NCBI RefSeq assembly: GCF_000091305.1
Contig: NC_013929.1
Span: forward strand, 7,936,001 to 8,000,000
DNA: 64,000 bases
Reading direction: 5' to 3'
DNA from: Streptomyces scabiei 87.22
GTDB lineage: Bacteria > Actinomycetota > Actinomycetes > Streptomycetales > Streptomycetaceae
The notes under the pieces are model-generated. The model had not been told where the DNA came from, made no database searches, and was given only the letters and a program-made list of their open reading frames with translations. Position 1 is the stretch's first letter. Each line of letters starts with the position of its first letter. The translations under genes and the position numbers were made by a program. Shown here piece by piece: positions 33,833 to 42,768 of the stretch.

Positions 33833-34411
33833 ATGGTTCTCGGGAGCGACCTCAGGCGGGCGAACGGGCGCGGGCCCGCGGCGGCGGGACGGGGTACGGC
33901 CCTGGCGGCCGCCCTGGTCCTCCTCCTCGCCCCGGCCCTCGCGGCGTGCAGCGACGAGAGCGGGGGAGGCGGCGACACGGCGCCGCCCACGCCGACCGTG
34001 GAACGCACGACGGCCGAGCCCGGCGAGACGACCGTGTCCGTGAGCGGACCCGCGGACGTGGCGGCCGCCGAGAAGCAGATCGAGAAGAACTGGAAGACGT
34101 TCTTCGACCCGTCCACCTCCACCAAGGAGAAGCAGGCCGTGCTGGAGAACGGCGACGAGATGGGCCCGGTCCTCGCCGCGTTCAGCGGCGACAAGCGCGG
34201 CGGGCAGGTGGAGGCCGAGGTCAAGAAGGTGACGTTCACCTCGGCGACCGGCGCCGACGTGACGTACACCCTGCTGCTGGAGGGTGCCACGGCGCTGCCG
34301 GACGCGGCGGGCACGGCCGTGGAGCAGGACGGCACCTGGAAGCTCTCCGTCAAGACGCTGTGCGGACTGGTCGCGCTGAGCGGCAATGCGACACCGGGTC
34401 CGGGCTGCTGA
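33833..34411 (+). CDS. secreted lipoprotein, possibly MTB12-like
   Basis: 192 residues from the ATG at 33833 (in-frame GTG codons at 33821/33824 are alternatives). A signal peptide with lipobox LAAC ends near residue 34. A Gly/Thr/Pro linker precedes a compact domain of about 120 residues (PADVAAAEKQIEKNWKTFFDPSTSTKEKQAVLENGDEMGPVLAAF; GTWKLSVKTLCGLVALSG). Its helix-then-sheet pattern resembles low-molecular-weight antigen MTB12-type or NTF2-like domains (moderate certainty). Divergent from the transporter operon and overlapping the binding-protein gene by 26 bp, so a transporter accessory role is plausible. Confidence 0.75.
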   Translation: MVLGSDLRRANGRGPAAAGRGTALAAALVLLLAPALAACSDESGGGGDTAPPTPTVERTTAEPGETTVSVSGPADVAAAEKQIEKNWKTFFDPSTSTKEKQAVLENGDEMGPVLAAFSGDKRGGQVEAEVKKVTFTSATGADVTYTLLLEGATALPDAAGTAVEQDGTWKLSVKTLCGLVALSGNATPGPGC

Positions 34412-35678
34412 GACGGCCGCCGCGGGTCTGCTGCTCCTGCTGGTGACGGCCTGCGGCAGCCGGCTCCCGGAGAGCGACTTCGAGCACCGGGGGCGCAGCA
34501 CGGCGTCCGCGAGCGCCGGGCCGCTGCGCGTCGGGATCATCACCAGTGTCACCAGCCCGGTCGGCGGGAGCGCGTTCACCGGGCCGCGCGACGGGGCGAG
34601 GGCCTACTTCGCCGCGCTGAACGCGCGCGGCGGCATCGACGGCCGCCGCGTCGAGGTGCGCGAGTGCGACGACGGGGGCAGCGGGGTCGGCAACAACGAG
34701 TGCGTGCACCGGCTCGTCGAGGAGGAGGGCGTGGTCGCGCTGGTCGCCACCACCGCCCTCGACTACGCGGGCGCCTCCCGCGTCGCCCGCGCGCGGGTGC
34801 CCGACATCGGCGGCCAGCCCATCGGCCCGGCCTACGACACCTACCCGTACCTCTACAGCCTCTACGGCAGCCTCGCGCCCCGGAACGGCACGACGGGCTG
34901 GGACGGGAAGCAGTACGGCGGCACCGAGGTCTACCGCTACTTCCGGCGCGAGCACGGCGCCCGCACCGCGGCCGTCGTCTCGTACAACCAGCCCGCGTCG
35001 GCCGCGTACGCCCGTCTGGTCGTGCGGGGGCTCAGGGCCGAGGGGTACGAGGTCGTCACCGAGCAGGTCGACTTCGCGCTGCCCAACTTCCGCGCGGTCG
35101 CCGCCGACATCGGGGATCGGGGCGTGGACCTGGTCTTCGACGCCATCGACGGCCACGGCAACGCCCGGCTGTGCGCGGCGCTGGACGCGGCGGGCGTCGG
35201 CCTCACCGCCAAGGTCACCAACGTGCAGAACTGGACCTCCACGATCGCCGAGGACCACGCGGACGCCCCGCGCTGCCGCAACGCCCTGTGGGCCACCGGC
35301 TCCAGCCGCAACCACGCGGACCTCCGGGACGAGGCCGTGCGGGAGTTCCGGGAGGCGACGAAGACCCTGAAGACGCACTCCCAGTGGCAGCTGGAGGGCT
35401 GGGCGGCCGCGATGTGGTTCACGGACGCGGCGCGCTCGTGCGCCGGAAACCGGGACGGCGTCACCCGCGCGTGCGTCGACCGGTTCATGAACCGCGACGA
35501 GCCCTACACCGCCGACGGCCTCCTCCTGCCCGTCCGCTTCGAGCGGCTCACCGAGCCCCCGCGCACCCGCCGCAGCTGCGTGTCCGTGGCCCGCTGGCAG
35601 GACGGGAAGGGCTGGGTGACCCAGGGGGACATGAACGAGAACTGCTTCGACGTCCCGCAACTTCCCTACAGCCCCTGA
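34386..35678 (+). CDS. ABC transporter substrate-binding lipoprotein (branched-chain amino acid type)
   Basis: 430 residues. A lipoprotein signal (GLLLLLVTACGS) is followed by a periplasmic-binding-protein type I fold: LRVGIITSVTSPVGGSAFTGPRDGARAYFAALNARGGIDGRRVEV, then VVALVATTALDYAGAS and TAAVVSYNQPASAAYARLVVRGLRAEGYEVV. It is anchored outside the cell and presumably delivers solute to the divergent LivHMG/LivF transporter. The gene begins within the preceding lipoprotein gene in another frame, so translation is coupled. The ligand is unknown; leucine-type importers also carry urea, amides and aromatic compounds. Confidence 0.9.
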   Translation: MRHRVRAAETAAAGLLLLLVTACGSRLPESDFEHRGRSTASASAGPLRVGIITSVTSPVGGSAFTGPRDGARAYFAALNARGGIDGRRVEVRECDDGGSGVGNNECVHRLVEEEGVVALVATTALDYAGASRVARARVPDIGGQPIGPAYDTYPYLYSLYGSLAPRNGTTGWDGKQYGGTEVYRYFRREHGARTAAVVSYNQPASAAYARLVVRGLRAEGYEVVTEQVDFALPNFRAVAADIGDRGVDLVFDAIDGHGNARLCAALDAAGVGLTAKVTNVQNWTSTIAEDHADAPRCRNALWATGSSRNHADLRDEAVREFREATKTLKTHSQWQLEGWAAAMWFTDAARSCAGNRDGVTRACVDRFMNRDEPYTADGLLLPVRFERLTEPPRTRRSCVSVARWQDGKGWVTQGDMNENCFDVPQLPYSP

Positions 35679-35870
35679 TGCGTTGAGCGGCGAACAGGTT
35701 CCCTCGTCCGGCTATCGATCGGGCAACCGTTCCGGCACAAGTTGATGATGCCTTCCAACCCTCCCCAGGGATAACGGATCTAACCGGGTGGTGGTGGACC
35801 AGCACCGCCATGGACGGATGACCGGGGAAATCAGCGGATGAACAGCGACATCAGGGGATCCGGGGGACGC

Positions 35871-37139
35871 ATGCACATTTCCTTTCTTCTGCACAACGCG
35901 TACAACATCGGGGGAACGATCCGCACGACGTACAACCTCGCGAACACCCTCGCCGAACAGCACGACGTGGAGATCGTCTCCGTCTTCCGCCACCGTGACG
36001 GGCCGGTCTTCGACATCGATCCGAGGGTCCGGCTGCGCGGCCTCGTCGACATCCGCAAGGGCGGCGCGGACCAGGGGCACGCCGACCTGGAGCGCCCGGC
36101 CAAGGTCTTCCCGCGCGCCGAGGGGCGTTACGGCCAGTACAGCGCCCTGACCGACCGCCGCATCGCCGAGTACCTCTCCACGGTCGACGCCGACGTCGTG
36201 GTCGGTACCCGTCCCGGGCTGAACGTGCACATGGCCCGGCAGACCCGCCGCGGCCCGGTCCGGGTCGGCCAGGAGCACCTCACGCTCGACAGCCACTCCC
36301 CGGCCCTGCGCGCCACCCTGCGCGGCGTCTACCCGCGGCTCGACGCCCTCACCACGACCACGGAGGCCGACGCGCGCTCCTACGGGAGGCTGCGCCTGCC
36401 CGGCGTACGCGTGCAGGCCGTGCCCAACCCGGTGCCCGCCCCGGGCGTCGAACCGGCCGACGGCTCCGGCAAGTGGGTCGTCGCCGCCGGGCGGCTCGCG
36501 CCCGTGAAGCGCTACGACCTGCTCGTGCGGGCCTTCGACAAGGTGCGCCGGGAGCGGCCCGACTGGCGCCTGCGGATCTACGGCAGCGGCAAGCAGAAGG
36601 ACAAGCTCCGCTCGCTCGTCGACACCATGGGCCTCTACAACCACGTGTACCTGATGGGCCCCGCCACCCCCATCGAGCCCGAGTGGGCCAAGGGGTCCAT
36701 CGCGGCCGTCACCTCCAGCCTGGAGTCCTTCGGCATGACGATCGTCGAGGCCATGCGCTGCGGGCTGCCGGTGGTCTCCACCGACTGCCCGCACGGCCCC
36801 GGCGAGATCATCGACGACGGCGTCGACGGCCGGCTGGTGGAGGTCGGCAGTGTCGAGGCCATCGCCGACGGTCTGCTGGAACTCATCAACGACGACGACA
36901 AGCGGCGGCGGATGGCGCACGCCGCGCTCCAGGACTCCGAGCGCTTCGACCCGGCCCGTATCGCCGAACGGTACGAGACGCTCTTCGGCGACCTGCTCGC
37001 CCGGGGCGGCGCCTCGCCGATGGGCCGGGTCCGCGGCTCACTGCACCGCACCCGTGGCGCCCTGCTCGGCAGCGCGTACGCCGTCCGGGATGCCGGACGT
37101 TCCGCGCGCTCCGCGATCGGGAAGGGCCGCACGGCATGA
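35871..37139 (+). CDS. glycosyltransferase family 4
   Basis: 422 residues from the ATG at 35871 (GGGGGA just upstream). An ATG at 35838 would add 11 residues unlike anything else in the family. N-terminal acceptor domain: MHISFLLHNAYNIGGTIRTTYNLA. C-terminal donor domain: VVAAGRLAPVKRYDLLVRAF, LRIYGSGKQKDKL, and the E-x7-E motif in ESFGMTIVEAMRCGLPVVSTDCPHGPGEII. Residues 390-422 are a basic tail. This type is frequent in polysaccharide or teichoic-acid-like glycopolymer synthesis. It overlaps the following gene (ATGA), which probably serves the same glycopolymer. Confidence 0.9.
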   Translation: MHISFLLHNAYNIGGTIRTTYNLANTLAEQHDVEIVSVFRHRDGPVFDIDPRVRLRGLVDIRKGGADQGHADLERPAKVFPRAEGRYGQYSALTDRRIAEYLSTVDADVVVGTRPGLNVHMARQTRRGPVRVGQEHLTLDSHSPALRATLRGVYPRLDALTTTTEADARSYGRLRLPGVRVQAVPNPVPAPGVEPADGSGKWVVAAGRLAPVKRYDLLVRAFDKVRRERPDWRLRIYGSGKQKDKLRSLVDTMGLYNHVYLMGPATPIEPEWAKGSIAAVTSSLESFGMTIVEAMRCGLPVVSTDCPHGPGEIIDDGVDGRLVEVGSVEAIADGLLELINDDDKRRRMAHAALQDSERFDPARIAERYETLFGDLLARGGASPMGRVRGSLHRTRGALLGSAYAVRDAGRSARSAIGKGRTA

Positions 37140-37969
37140 TGATGTCGCCTCCACGGCAGCCCACCCGCCGCGACGACCCGGGGGACGTGGGCACACCGTC
37201 GCGCGCCGACTGTGTCGCCGACTTCGCCGGCGGTCTGACCTTCGACCTCGCCGCCCCGGGGGTGACCGACGCCGCCCACCTCGTCCTCCGCCTGCGCGGC
37301 GGCGATCACCGGACGCGTCTGCCACTGACCCCGGCCGGCCACGGCAGGCTGCGGGCCGCGCTGCCCATCGGCACGGACCTCCCCGAGGGCCGCTGGGACG
37401 TCTACCTCCAGGTCGCCGACGAGGAGCCGCACCGGCTGGCCCCCGGCCTCAACGACCTGCGCTCCCTCGTCGACCGCGGCCCGGCCCCCGCCGCCCGGGT
37501 CGCCGTTCGCATCCCGTACGGCACCAAGCACGGCAACCTCAGCGTCCGCAGCTGGGAGCGCTCCCCGCACGCCGAGGCGGGGGCGCTCCACATCGGTGAG
37601 GGCGGACTGGAGGTCACCGCCCGCGTGTACGGCGCCGCGCCCACGCCCGAGGCGTACGCCGAGCTGACCGACCGGGCGGGGCGCTCGCCCGCCGTCCTGG
37701 CCGGCCTCGTCCCGGACGACCGGGGCGGCCTCCGCTTCACGGTGCCCTACGGCGCACTGCGGCCCGGAACCTGGGACCTGTGGCTGCGCCCGCGGGGGGA
37801 GACCGGCCCGCGGGCGCGTGTCGCCCGGCTGCTCGACGACATCGTCGAGAAGCCTTCCGTCCTCGTCTATCCCGGCGAGCGGGTCGAGACCGGACACGGC
37901 CCGGTGCGGGCGACGCCGTTCTACACGGCCGACAACGACCTGTCGGTCACGGTCGTCGCCGTGAGCTGA
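37136..37969 (+). CDS. uncharacterised protein coupled to glycosyltransferase, beta-rich
   Basis: 277 residues from the first of three consecutive ATG codons at 37136. No known catalytic motif. The sequence alternates short strands with repeated W-D-[VL]-[YW]-L motifs: EGRWDVYLQVADEEPHRL and PGTWDLWLRPRGETGPRA, about 165 residues apart. This suggests two copies of an immunoglobulin-like or TarS-tail-like sandwich (inference). No signal peptide or membrane segment. Translational coupling to the GT4 gene points to a role in glycopolymer synthesis or in recognising the acceptor. Confidence 0.75.
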   Translation: MMMSPPRQPTRRDDPGDVGTPSRADCVADFAGGLTFDLAAPGVTDAAHLVLRLRGGDHRTRLPLTPAGHGRLRAALPIGTDLPEGRWDVYLQVADEEPHRLAPGLNDLRSLVDRGPAPAARVAVRIPYGTKHGNLSVRSWERSPHAEAGALHIGEGGLEVTARVYGAAPTPEAYAELTDRAGRSPAVLAGLVPDDRGGLRFTVPYGALRPGTWDLWLRPRGETGPRARVARLLDDIVEKPSVLVYPGERVETGHGPVRATPFYTADNDLSVTVVAVS

Positions 37970-38073
37970 ACCGGGCCGGGGTGTAGGCGGGCGGGGGCCG
38001 GGCCGGGAACAGGCGGCATGTTCCGCGGTGGTCGAGGACACGACCTGTCCTCGACCCCTGCGAGACTCCTGCC

Positions 38074-39084
38074 ATGTTGGAGACATCGGCACGGCTGCTC
38101 CGCCTGCTCTCGCTGCTGCAGGCCCACCGCGAATGGTCCGGCTCGGAACTGGCCGGCCGCCTCGGGGTCACCGCGCGCACGGTCCGCCGCGACGTGGACC
38201 GGCTGCGCGAGCTGGGCTACCCCGTCAACGCCAGTCCCGGCACGGGCGGCGGCTACCAGCTCGGCGCCGGGGCCGAACTCCCTCCGCTGCTCCTCGACGA
38301 CGAGGAGGCCGTCGCGGTGGCCGTCGGGCTGCGCTCGGCCGCCGGGCAGGGCATCGACGGCATCGGAGAGTCCTCCGTCCGCGCCCTCGCCAAACTCGAA
38401 CAGGTGCTGCCGCACCGCCTGCGCCGCCGGGTGGGCGCCCTGAACGCCTTCACCGTGCCGCTGCTGCGCGGCCCGCAGCTCTCCGCGGTCGACCCCGCGG
38501 TGCTCACCGAACTCGCCAACGCCTGCCGGGACGCCGAGCGGCTGCGCTTCGAGTACCGCGACCACGGCGGCACCGCGACCCGCCGTACCGTCGAGCCGCA
38601 CCGCCTGGTGTGCACCGAACGCCGCTGGTACCTGGTCGCCTGGGACGTCGACCGCGCCGGCTGGCGCACCTTCCGCGTCGACCGGGTCACGCCCACACCG
38701 CCGCACGGCCCGCGCTTCACCCCGCGCGAACCACCCGCCGAGGACCTCGCCGCGTACGTCTCACGCGGGGTCTCCACCACCGCGTACGCCGCGCACGCCG
38801 TCGTACGGCTGCTGGTGCCCCTGCACGAGGCCGCCGAACTGATCTCGCCCTCGGCGGGCACCCTGGAGGCGTACGACGAGCACAGCTGTCTGCTGCGCAC
38901 CGGGGCGCCGAGCCTGGACGTGATGGCCATTCACGTGATGATGACCGGCGTCGACTTCGAGGTCGTCGAACCGGCGGAGCTGACCGGAACCATCAGGACC
39001 CTCCGGGACCGTCTGTCGGCCGCTCTTGACCGAACCGGGGATGCGGCGTCCGCTCCTGACCGCTCCGCGTCTGGGGCGGCGTGA
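38074..39084 (+). CDS. WYL-domain transcriptional regulator (DeoR-type HTH)
   Basis: 336 residues. Residues 1-65 are a helix-turn-helix (LLRLLSLLQAHREWSGSELAGRLGVTARTVRRDVDRLRELGYPV). The WYL domain is around 140-215 (ADAERLRFEYRDHGGTATRRTVEPHRLVCTERRWYLVAWDVDR). A WCX-like C-terminal domain follows (YAAHAVVRLLVPLHEAAELISPSAGTLEAYDEHSCLLRTGA). WYL domains sense nucleic acids or nucleotide ligands in several bacterial regulators. Its last 92 bp overlap, on the opposite strand, the end of ctaD. The target is unknown. Confidence 0.92.
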   Translation: MLETSARLLRLLSLLQAHREWSGSELAGRLGVTARTVRRDVDRLRELGYPVNASPGTGGGYQLGAGAELPPLLLDDEEAVAVAVGLRSAAGQGIDGIGESSVRALAKLEQVLPHRLRRRVGALNAFTVPLLRGPQLSAVDPAVLTELANACRDAERLRFEYRDHGGTATRRTVEPHRLVCTERRWYLVAWDVDRAGWRTFRVDRVTPTPPHGPRFTPREPPAEDLAAYVSRGVSTTAYAAHAVVRLLVPLHEAAELISPSAGTLEAYDEHSCLLRTGAPSLDVMAIHVMMTGVDFEVVEPAELTGTIRTLRDRLSAALDRTGDAASAPDRSASGAA

Positions 39085-40723
39085 TCGCCGCGAACCGCGG
39101 ATGGTGCAGGTCGAACGCCGGCGCCTCGGAGCGGACCCGGGGCAGCGTCACGAAGTTGTGGCGCGGCGGCGGACACGAGGTCGCCCACTCCAGTGACCGG
39201 CCGTAGCCCCAGGGGTCGTCGACGTCGACCCGCACCCCGTACCGGGACGTCCGCCAGACGTTGTAGAGGAACGGCAGCGTGGACAGGCCCAGCAGGAACG
39301 CGCCGATCGACGAGACCGTGTTCAGGGCCGTGAAGCCGTCGGCGGCCAGGTAGTCGGCGTACCGCCGGGGCATGCCCTCGGCGCCCAGCCAGTGCTGCAC
39401 CAGGAAGGTGGTGTGGAAGCCGACGAACAGCGTCCAGAAGTGGATCTTGCCGAGCCGTTCGTCGAGCATCTTCCCGGTGAACTTGGGCCACCAGAACGAG
39501 AAACCCGCGAAGGTCGCGAAGACGACCGTGCCGAAGACGACGTAGTGGAAGTGCGCGACCACGAAGTACGAGTCGGTGACGTGGAAGTCCATCGGCGGCG
39601 ACGCCAGGATCACCCCCGTCAGGCCGCCGAACAGGAAGGAGACCAGGAAGCCGGTCGCCCACAGCATCGGTGTCTCGAAGGACAGCGAGCCCTTCAGCAT
39701 CGTCCCCGTCCAGTTGAAGAACTTCACCCCCGTCGGCACGGCGATCAGGAAGCTCATGAACGAGAAGAACGGCAGCAGCACCGCGCCGGTGGCGAACATG
39801 TGGTGCGCCCACACCACGATCGACAGCCCGGTGATCGCCATCGTGGCCCCGACCAGCGTGAGATAGCCGAAGATCGGCTTGCGGCTGAAGACCGGGATGA
39901 TCTCCGTAATGATCCCGAAGAAGGGCAGGGCGATGATGTAGACCTCGGGGTGCCCGAAGAACCAGAACAGGTGCTGCCACAGCAGCGCGCCGCCGTTGGC
40001 CGCGTCGAAGACCTGCGAGCCGAACCGCCGGTCCGCCTCCAGCACCAGGAGCGCGGCGGCCAGCACCGGGAACGCCATCAGGATCAGGATCGACGTGAAC
40101 AGCGTGTTCCAGGTGAAGATCGGCATCCGGAACATCGTCATCCCGGGCGCGCGCATCGCGATGATCGTGGTCAGGAAGTTCACCGCGCCGAGGATCGTCC
40201 CGAACCCGGACAGCGCCAGCCCCATGATCCACATGTCGGCCCCGATGCCCGGTGACCGTTCCAGGCCGTTCAGCGGCGCGTAGGCGAACCAGCCGAAGTC
40301 GGCGGGCCCGGACGGCACCAGCAGCGAGCCCATCACGATCAGCCCGCCGAACAGGAACAGCCAGTACGACAGCATGTTCAGCCGGGGGAAGGCGACGTCG
40401 GGCGCGCCGATCTGCAACGGCATGATCTCGTTGGCGAACCCGGCGAAGGTCGGTGTCGCGAAGAGCAGCAGCATGATCGTGCCGTGCAGCGTGAACAGCT
40501 GGTTGAACTGCTCGTTGTCCACGATCTGGGTGCCCGGCCGGGCCAGTTCGGCCCGCATGACGAGCGCCATCGCGCCGGCCGCCAGGAAGAACAGGAACGA
40601 CGTGACCAGGTAGAGGTGGCCGATCTTCTTGTGGTCGGTCGTGGTCAGCCAGTCGGCCGCCAGCCGTCCCGGCGTCCTCGCCCGGACGGGTCGTGCCACC
40701 GCCTGCGCGGTCTCGGTCCCCAT
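38993..40723 (-). CDS. ctaD: cytochrome c oxidase subunit I (orphan copy)
   Basis: 576 residues; the ATG at 40723 follows AAGGGA by 7 nt. Twelve membrane helices with the expected ligands: FTLHGTIMLLLF (heme a His), FFGHPEVYIIALP (CuB His and cross-linked Tyr), VVWAHHMFATG (CuB His pair) and VAHFHYVVFG (heme a3 and heme a His). It reduces O2 to water in the aa3-type oxidase. No ctaC, ctaE or qcr genes are near, so this is probably a second, conditionally used copy beside the main oxidase operon elsewhere. The C-terminal 30 residues contain a duplicated SGQER/FGQER segment and overlap the WYL gene. Confidence 0.95.
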   Translation of the reverse strand: MGTETAQAVARPVRARTPGRLAADWLTTTDHKKIGHLYLVTSFLFFLAAGAMALVMRAELARPGTQIVDNEQFNQLFTLHGTIMLLLFATPTFAGFANEIMPLQIGAPDVAFPRLNMLSYWLFLFGGLIVMGSLLVPSGPADFGWFAYAPLNGLERSPGIGADMWIMGLALSGFGTILGAVNFLTTIIAMRAPGMTMFRMPIFTWNTLFTSILILMAFPVLAAALLVLEADRRFGSQVFDAANGGALLWQHLFWFFGHPEVYIIALPFFGIITEIIPVFSRKPIFGYLTLVGATMAITGLSIVVWAHHMFATGAVLLPFFSFMSFLIAVPTGVKFFNWTGTMLKGSLSFETPMLWATGFLVSFLFGGLTGVILASPPMDFHVTDSYFVVAHFHYVVFGTVVFATFAGFSFWWPKFTGKMLDERLGKIHFWTLFVGFHTTFLVQHWLGAEGMPRRYADYLAADGFTALNTVSSIGAFLLGLSTLPFLYNVWRTSRYGVRVDVDDPWGYGRSLEWATSCPPPRHNFVTLPRVRSEAPAFDLHHPRFAAITPPQTRSGQERTPHPRFGQERPTDGPGGS

Positions 40724-41101
40724 CGCTCGTCCCTTCGCCGCCGCGTCCCGGGCCCGTACCGCACGCCATGATGCTCGCGGCCCCCGCGGCTCCGACAGGG
40801 GGCGTACGGGGGAAGTGTGCGGGAACCGTGTATTTCCCATGAGGTGGGGGCTTCCGGCAGCCGTCCGGGAATCGGTGGGAAAAGGCTGGACATGCACCGG
40901 ACACACACGGCCCGGACTGCTTTCCGACGGGCTATTCGCGATGGTGCCGAAGCCGCCCGGAATTCCGTCCGGCAGCGCGGGCGACGCGTAAGGAACCGCT
41001 CGAACGTGTGACTGCGTTGGGGCGAAACGGGTGTCGTGGTTCTGTGACAGAAGCGTGACTGCGGGAGGACAGGGACGCCCCGGCCGCCTACCGTGGCGGC
41101 C
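40724..41101. other. intergenic region upstream of ctaD and the I78 inhibitor gene
   Basis: 378 bp with divergent promoters expected. Apart from the -10-like element at 41089-41094 I see no gene, repeat or known motif. Confidence 0.4.
41089..41094 (+). promoter_or_regulatory. putative leaderless -10 element of the I78 inhibitor gene
   Basis: TACCGT ends exactly 7 nt before the ATG at 41102, and there is no ribosome site at usual distance (the GGGAGG at about 41063 is too far). Confidence 0.4.
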
Positions 41102-41317
41102 ATGGCACCGATTCCCACCCCCTCCGAAGAGCCCCGGGACGACCCCGACGCGTACGTCGGACTCCAGGCGCCGGACGCCGAGCGCCGAGCCGTGGAACGC
41201 GGTTGGTCCACCGTCAGACAGCTGCCGCCGGGCGCGATCGTCACCATGGAGTACCGCTTCGGGCGGCTGAACCTGGAGGTCGAGGACGGCCGGGTGAGGC
41301 GCGCCTGGAAGGGCTGA
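41102..41317 (+). CDS. peptidase inhibitor I78 family protein
   Basis: 71 residues from the ATG at 41102. It matches the I78 inhibitor pattern: YVGLQAPDAERRAVERGWSTVRQLPPGAIVTMEYRFGRLNLEVEDGRVRRAWKG, with the conserved Trp and the RxNLEV strand. I78 proteins inhibit serine proteases such as elastase or subtilisin. Unlike many, this one lacks a signal peptide, so it is probably cytoplasmic. A leaderless start is suggested by the upstream -10. It is followed by a bidirectional hairpin. Confidence 0.85.
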   Translation: MAPIPTPSEEPRDDPDAYVGLQAPDAERRAVERGWSTVRQLPPGAIVTMEYRFGRLNLEVEDGRVRRAWKG

Positions 41318-41420
41318 GGGACGGCCCGGAAGCGCGCCCGGAGGCTGGAGACGGCCGGGAGGCCCGCCCGGAGGGGCCGCGGACAGGGAGACGGCTTCCG
41401 GACGCGGCACGGACGGAAGG

Positions 41421-41466
41421 ACGGACGACGAAGGCCCGGCTCATGGCGAGCCGGGCCTTCGTCCGT
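41421..41466. terminator. bidirectional hairpin between I78 and PAP2 genes
   Basis: GACGAAGGCCCGGCTC (41427-41442), loop ATGGC and perfect complement 41448-41463 give a 16-bp stem with extra outer pairing. It lies between two convergent genes, so it can terminate both. No T-tract. Confidence 0.75.
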
Positions 41467-41506
41467 GCGGGGCATGGGCTGTGCGTACCGGCCCCGCTGT
41501 CTCGTG

Positions 41507-42529
41507 TCAGCCGCCCGCGACCGGGCGGGCCGGGGCCGCGTTGTGCGCGACCCGGTCGGCGTGGGGCGGCCGGCGGGAGCCGGCCGGGGTGACCGGAGCC
41601 CTCTCCGACCTGGTCAGATGCGGTCCGGTGGACAGATGCAGCGGCACGATCGACGGATGCGCGGTGCGGGCCGCGATGCCGGTCTCCCGCAGGCCCGCGG
41701 GTTCCTCGACGGGTCCGCGCGCCACGGCCGCTCCCGCGGCGGCCGGTGCCGGTGCCGGGGCGGGGCCCGTGCGACGGTCGCGCAAGGCGTCGCGCAGCGA
41801 GAGGATCCGGGCCTCGGCGCGGGCGATCAGCGGCTCGAACCAGGGCAGCGCCAGCATGATCAGCAGGCCGGCGGCCCAGCCCAGCAGCACGTCGCTCAGC
41901 CAGTGCGTCCCGAGGTAGACCGTGGTGAGGCCCACCCCGAGCGAGATCACGGCGGACAGCGCGGAGAGCCAGCGCCGGGCTCTCGGCGTCGACGCCAGAT
42001 AGGCCAGGATGCCCCAGGTCACCACGGCGTTGGCGGTGTGGCCCGAAGGAAATATGTCGCCGCCGAGCCACATCTCGTTGGCGCCGATCTCGGTGGCGTA
42101 GTGCGGGCCGAGCCGGCCCATGCCGAGCTTGGCGGCGCCGACCGTGATGTTCAGCAGCAGCAGCGAGACACCGAGCGCCAGCAGCGGGCGCAGGGTGTGC
42201 TGTCTCCAGGAGCGCCAGCCCAGCCAGGCGGCGACCATCACGGCGGTGGGGCCGCGCTGGCCCAGGACGACGTAGTAGTCCAGGAAGGCGTGGATCTGCT
42301 GCCACTGCTGGTACGGCCGGAAGAACATGATCTGCCAGTCGAGGCGGACCAGCCACGAGGTGATCACGACGGCCCACACGATGGCCACGTAGAAGGCCAG
42401 GGTGGAGGCGAAGAGGACCACCCGGTGGCGGGTCATCACCGGCACGTCGATGTGAGCCGGTCGTTCCGGCTCACGGTCCAGCCTGGAGAAGACCCGGTCC
42501 AGACGGGTCGGCTTTGGTTCGGTACGCAC
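41507..42529 (-). CDS. PAP2 family phosphatase, integral membrane
   Basis: 340 residues with about six membrane helices (LFASTLAFYVAIVWAVVITSWLV; LLALGVSLLLLNITVGAAKLGM). The three PAP2 motifs are present as KLGMGRLGP, PSGHTANAVVTWG and YLGTHWLSDVLLGW, giving the catalytic His pair and Asp. Such enzymes remove phosphate from lipid phosphates such as phosphatidate or undecaprenyl diphosphate on the outer face of the membrane. The C-terminal 90 residues are Pro/Ala-rich and hydrophilic. The GTG start at 42529 has TAACGT 7 nt upstream on the complement and no ribosome site. Confidence 0.92.
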   Translation of the reverse strand: MRTEPKPTRLDRVFSRLDREPERPAHIDVPVMTRHRVVLFASTLAFYVAIVWAVVITSWLVRLDWQIMFFRPYQQWQQIHAFLDYYVVLGQRGPTAVMVAAWLGWRSWRQHTLRPLLALGVSLLLLNITVGAAKLGMGRLGPHYATEIGANEMWLGGDIFPSGHTANAVVTWGILAYLASTPRARRWLSALSAVISLGVGLTTVYLGTHWLSDVLLGWAAGLLIMLALPWFEPLIARAEARILSLRDALRDRRTGPAPAPAPAAAGAAVARGPVEEPAGLRETGIAARTAHPSIVPLHLSTGPHLTRSERAPVTPAGSRRPPHADRVAHNAAPARPVAGG

Positions 42530-42536
42530 TCAATCG

Positions 42537-42542
42537 ACGTTA
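42537..42542 (-). promoter_or_regulatory. putative leaderless -10 element of the PAP2 gene
   Basis: TAACGT on the complement lies 7 nt before the GTG at 42529. The region 42540-42765 upstream is clearly AT-richer than its surroundings. Confidence 0.4.
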
Positions 42543-42768
42543 CAGCGAGTGAGCTCCGGCGCGACGTGAATCACCGGCTTTGTGATGACGCCGTGATGTG
42601 GGATTCCTCTCATATTGATGTTTATTTCTACTGAATGGCGAATCGTTGTGCCGCTCGGCCTTCAATTCCATGACCGTATGCTGAGCGGCCATTTTACGGC
42701 CCTTTTGAATTCGTTCACCGAATGCTTGCGTGGAATTACCCGTTCGCTCGCGGTCCGTCACCGGCCGG

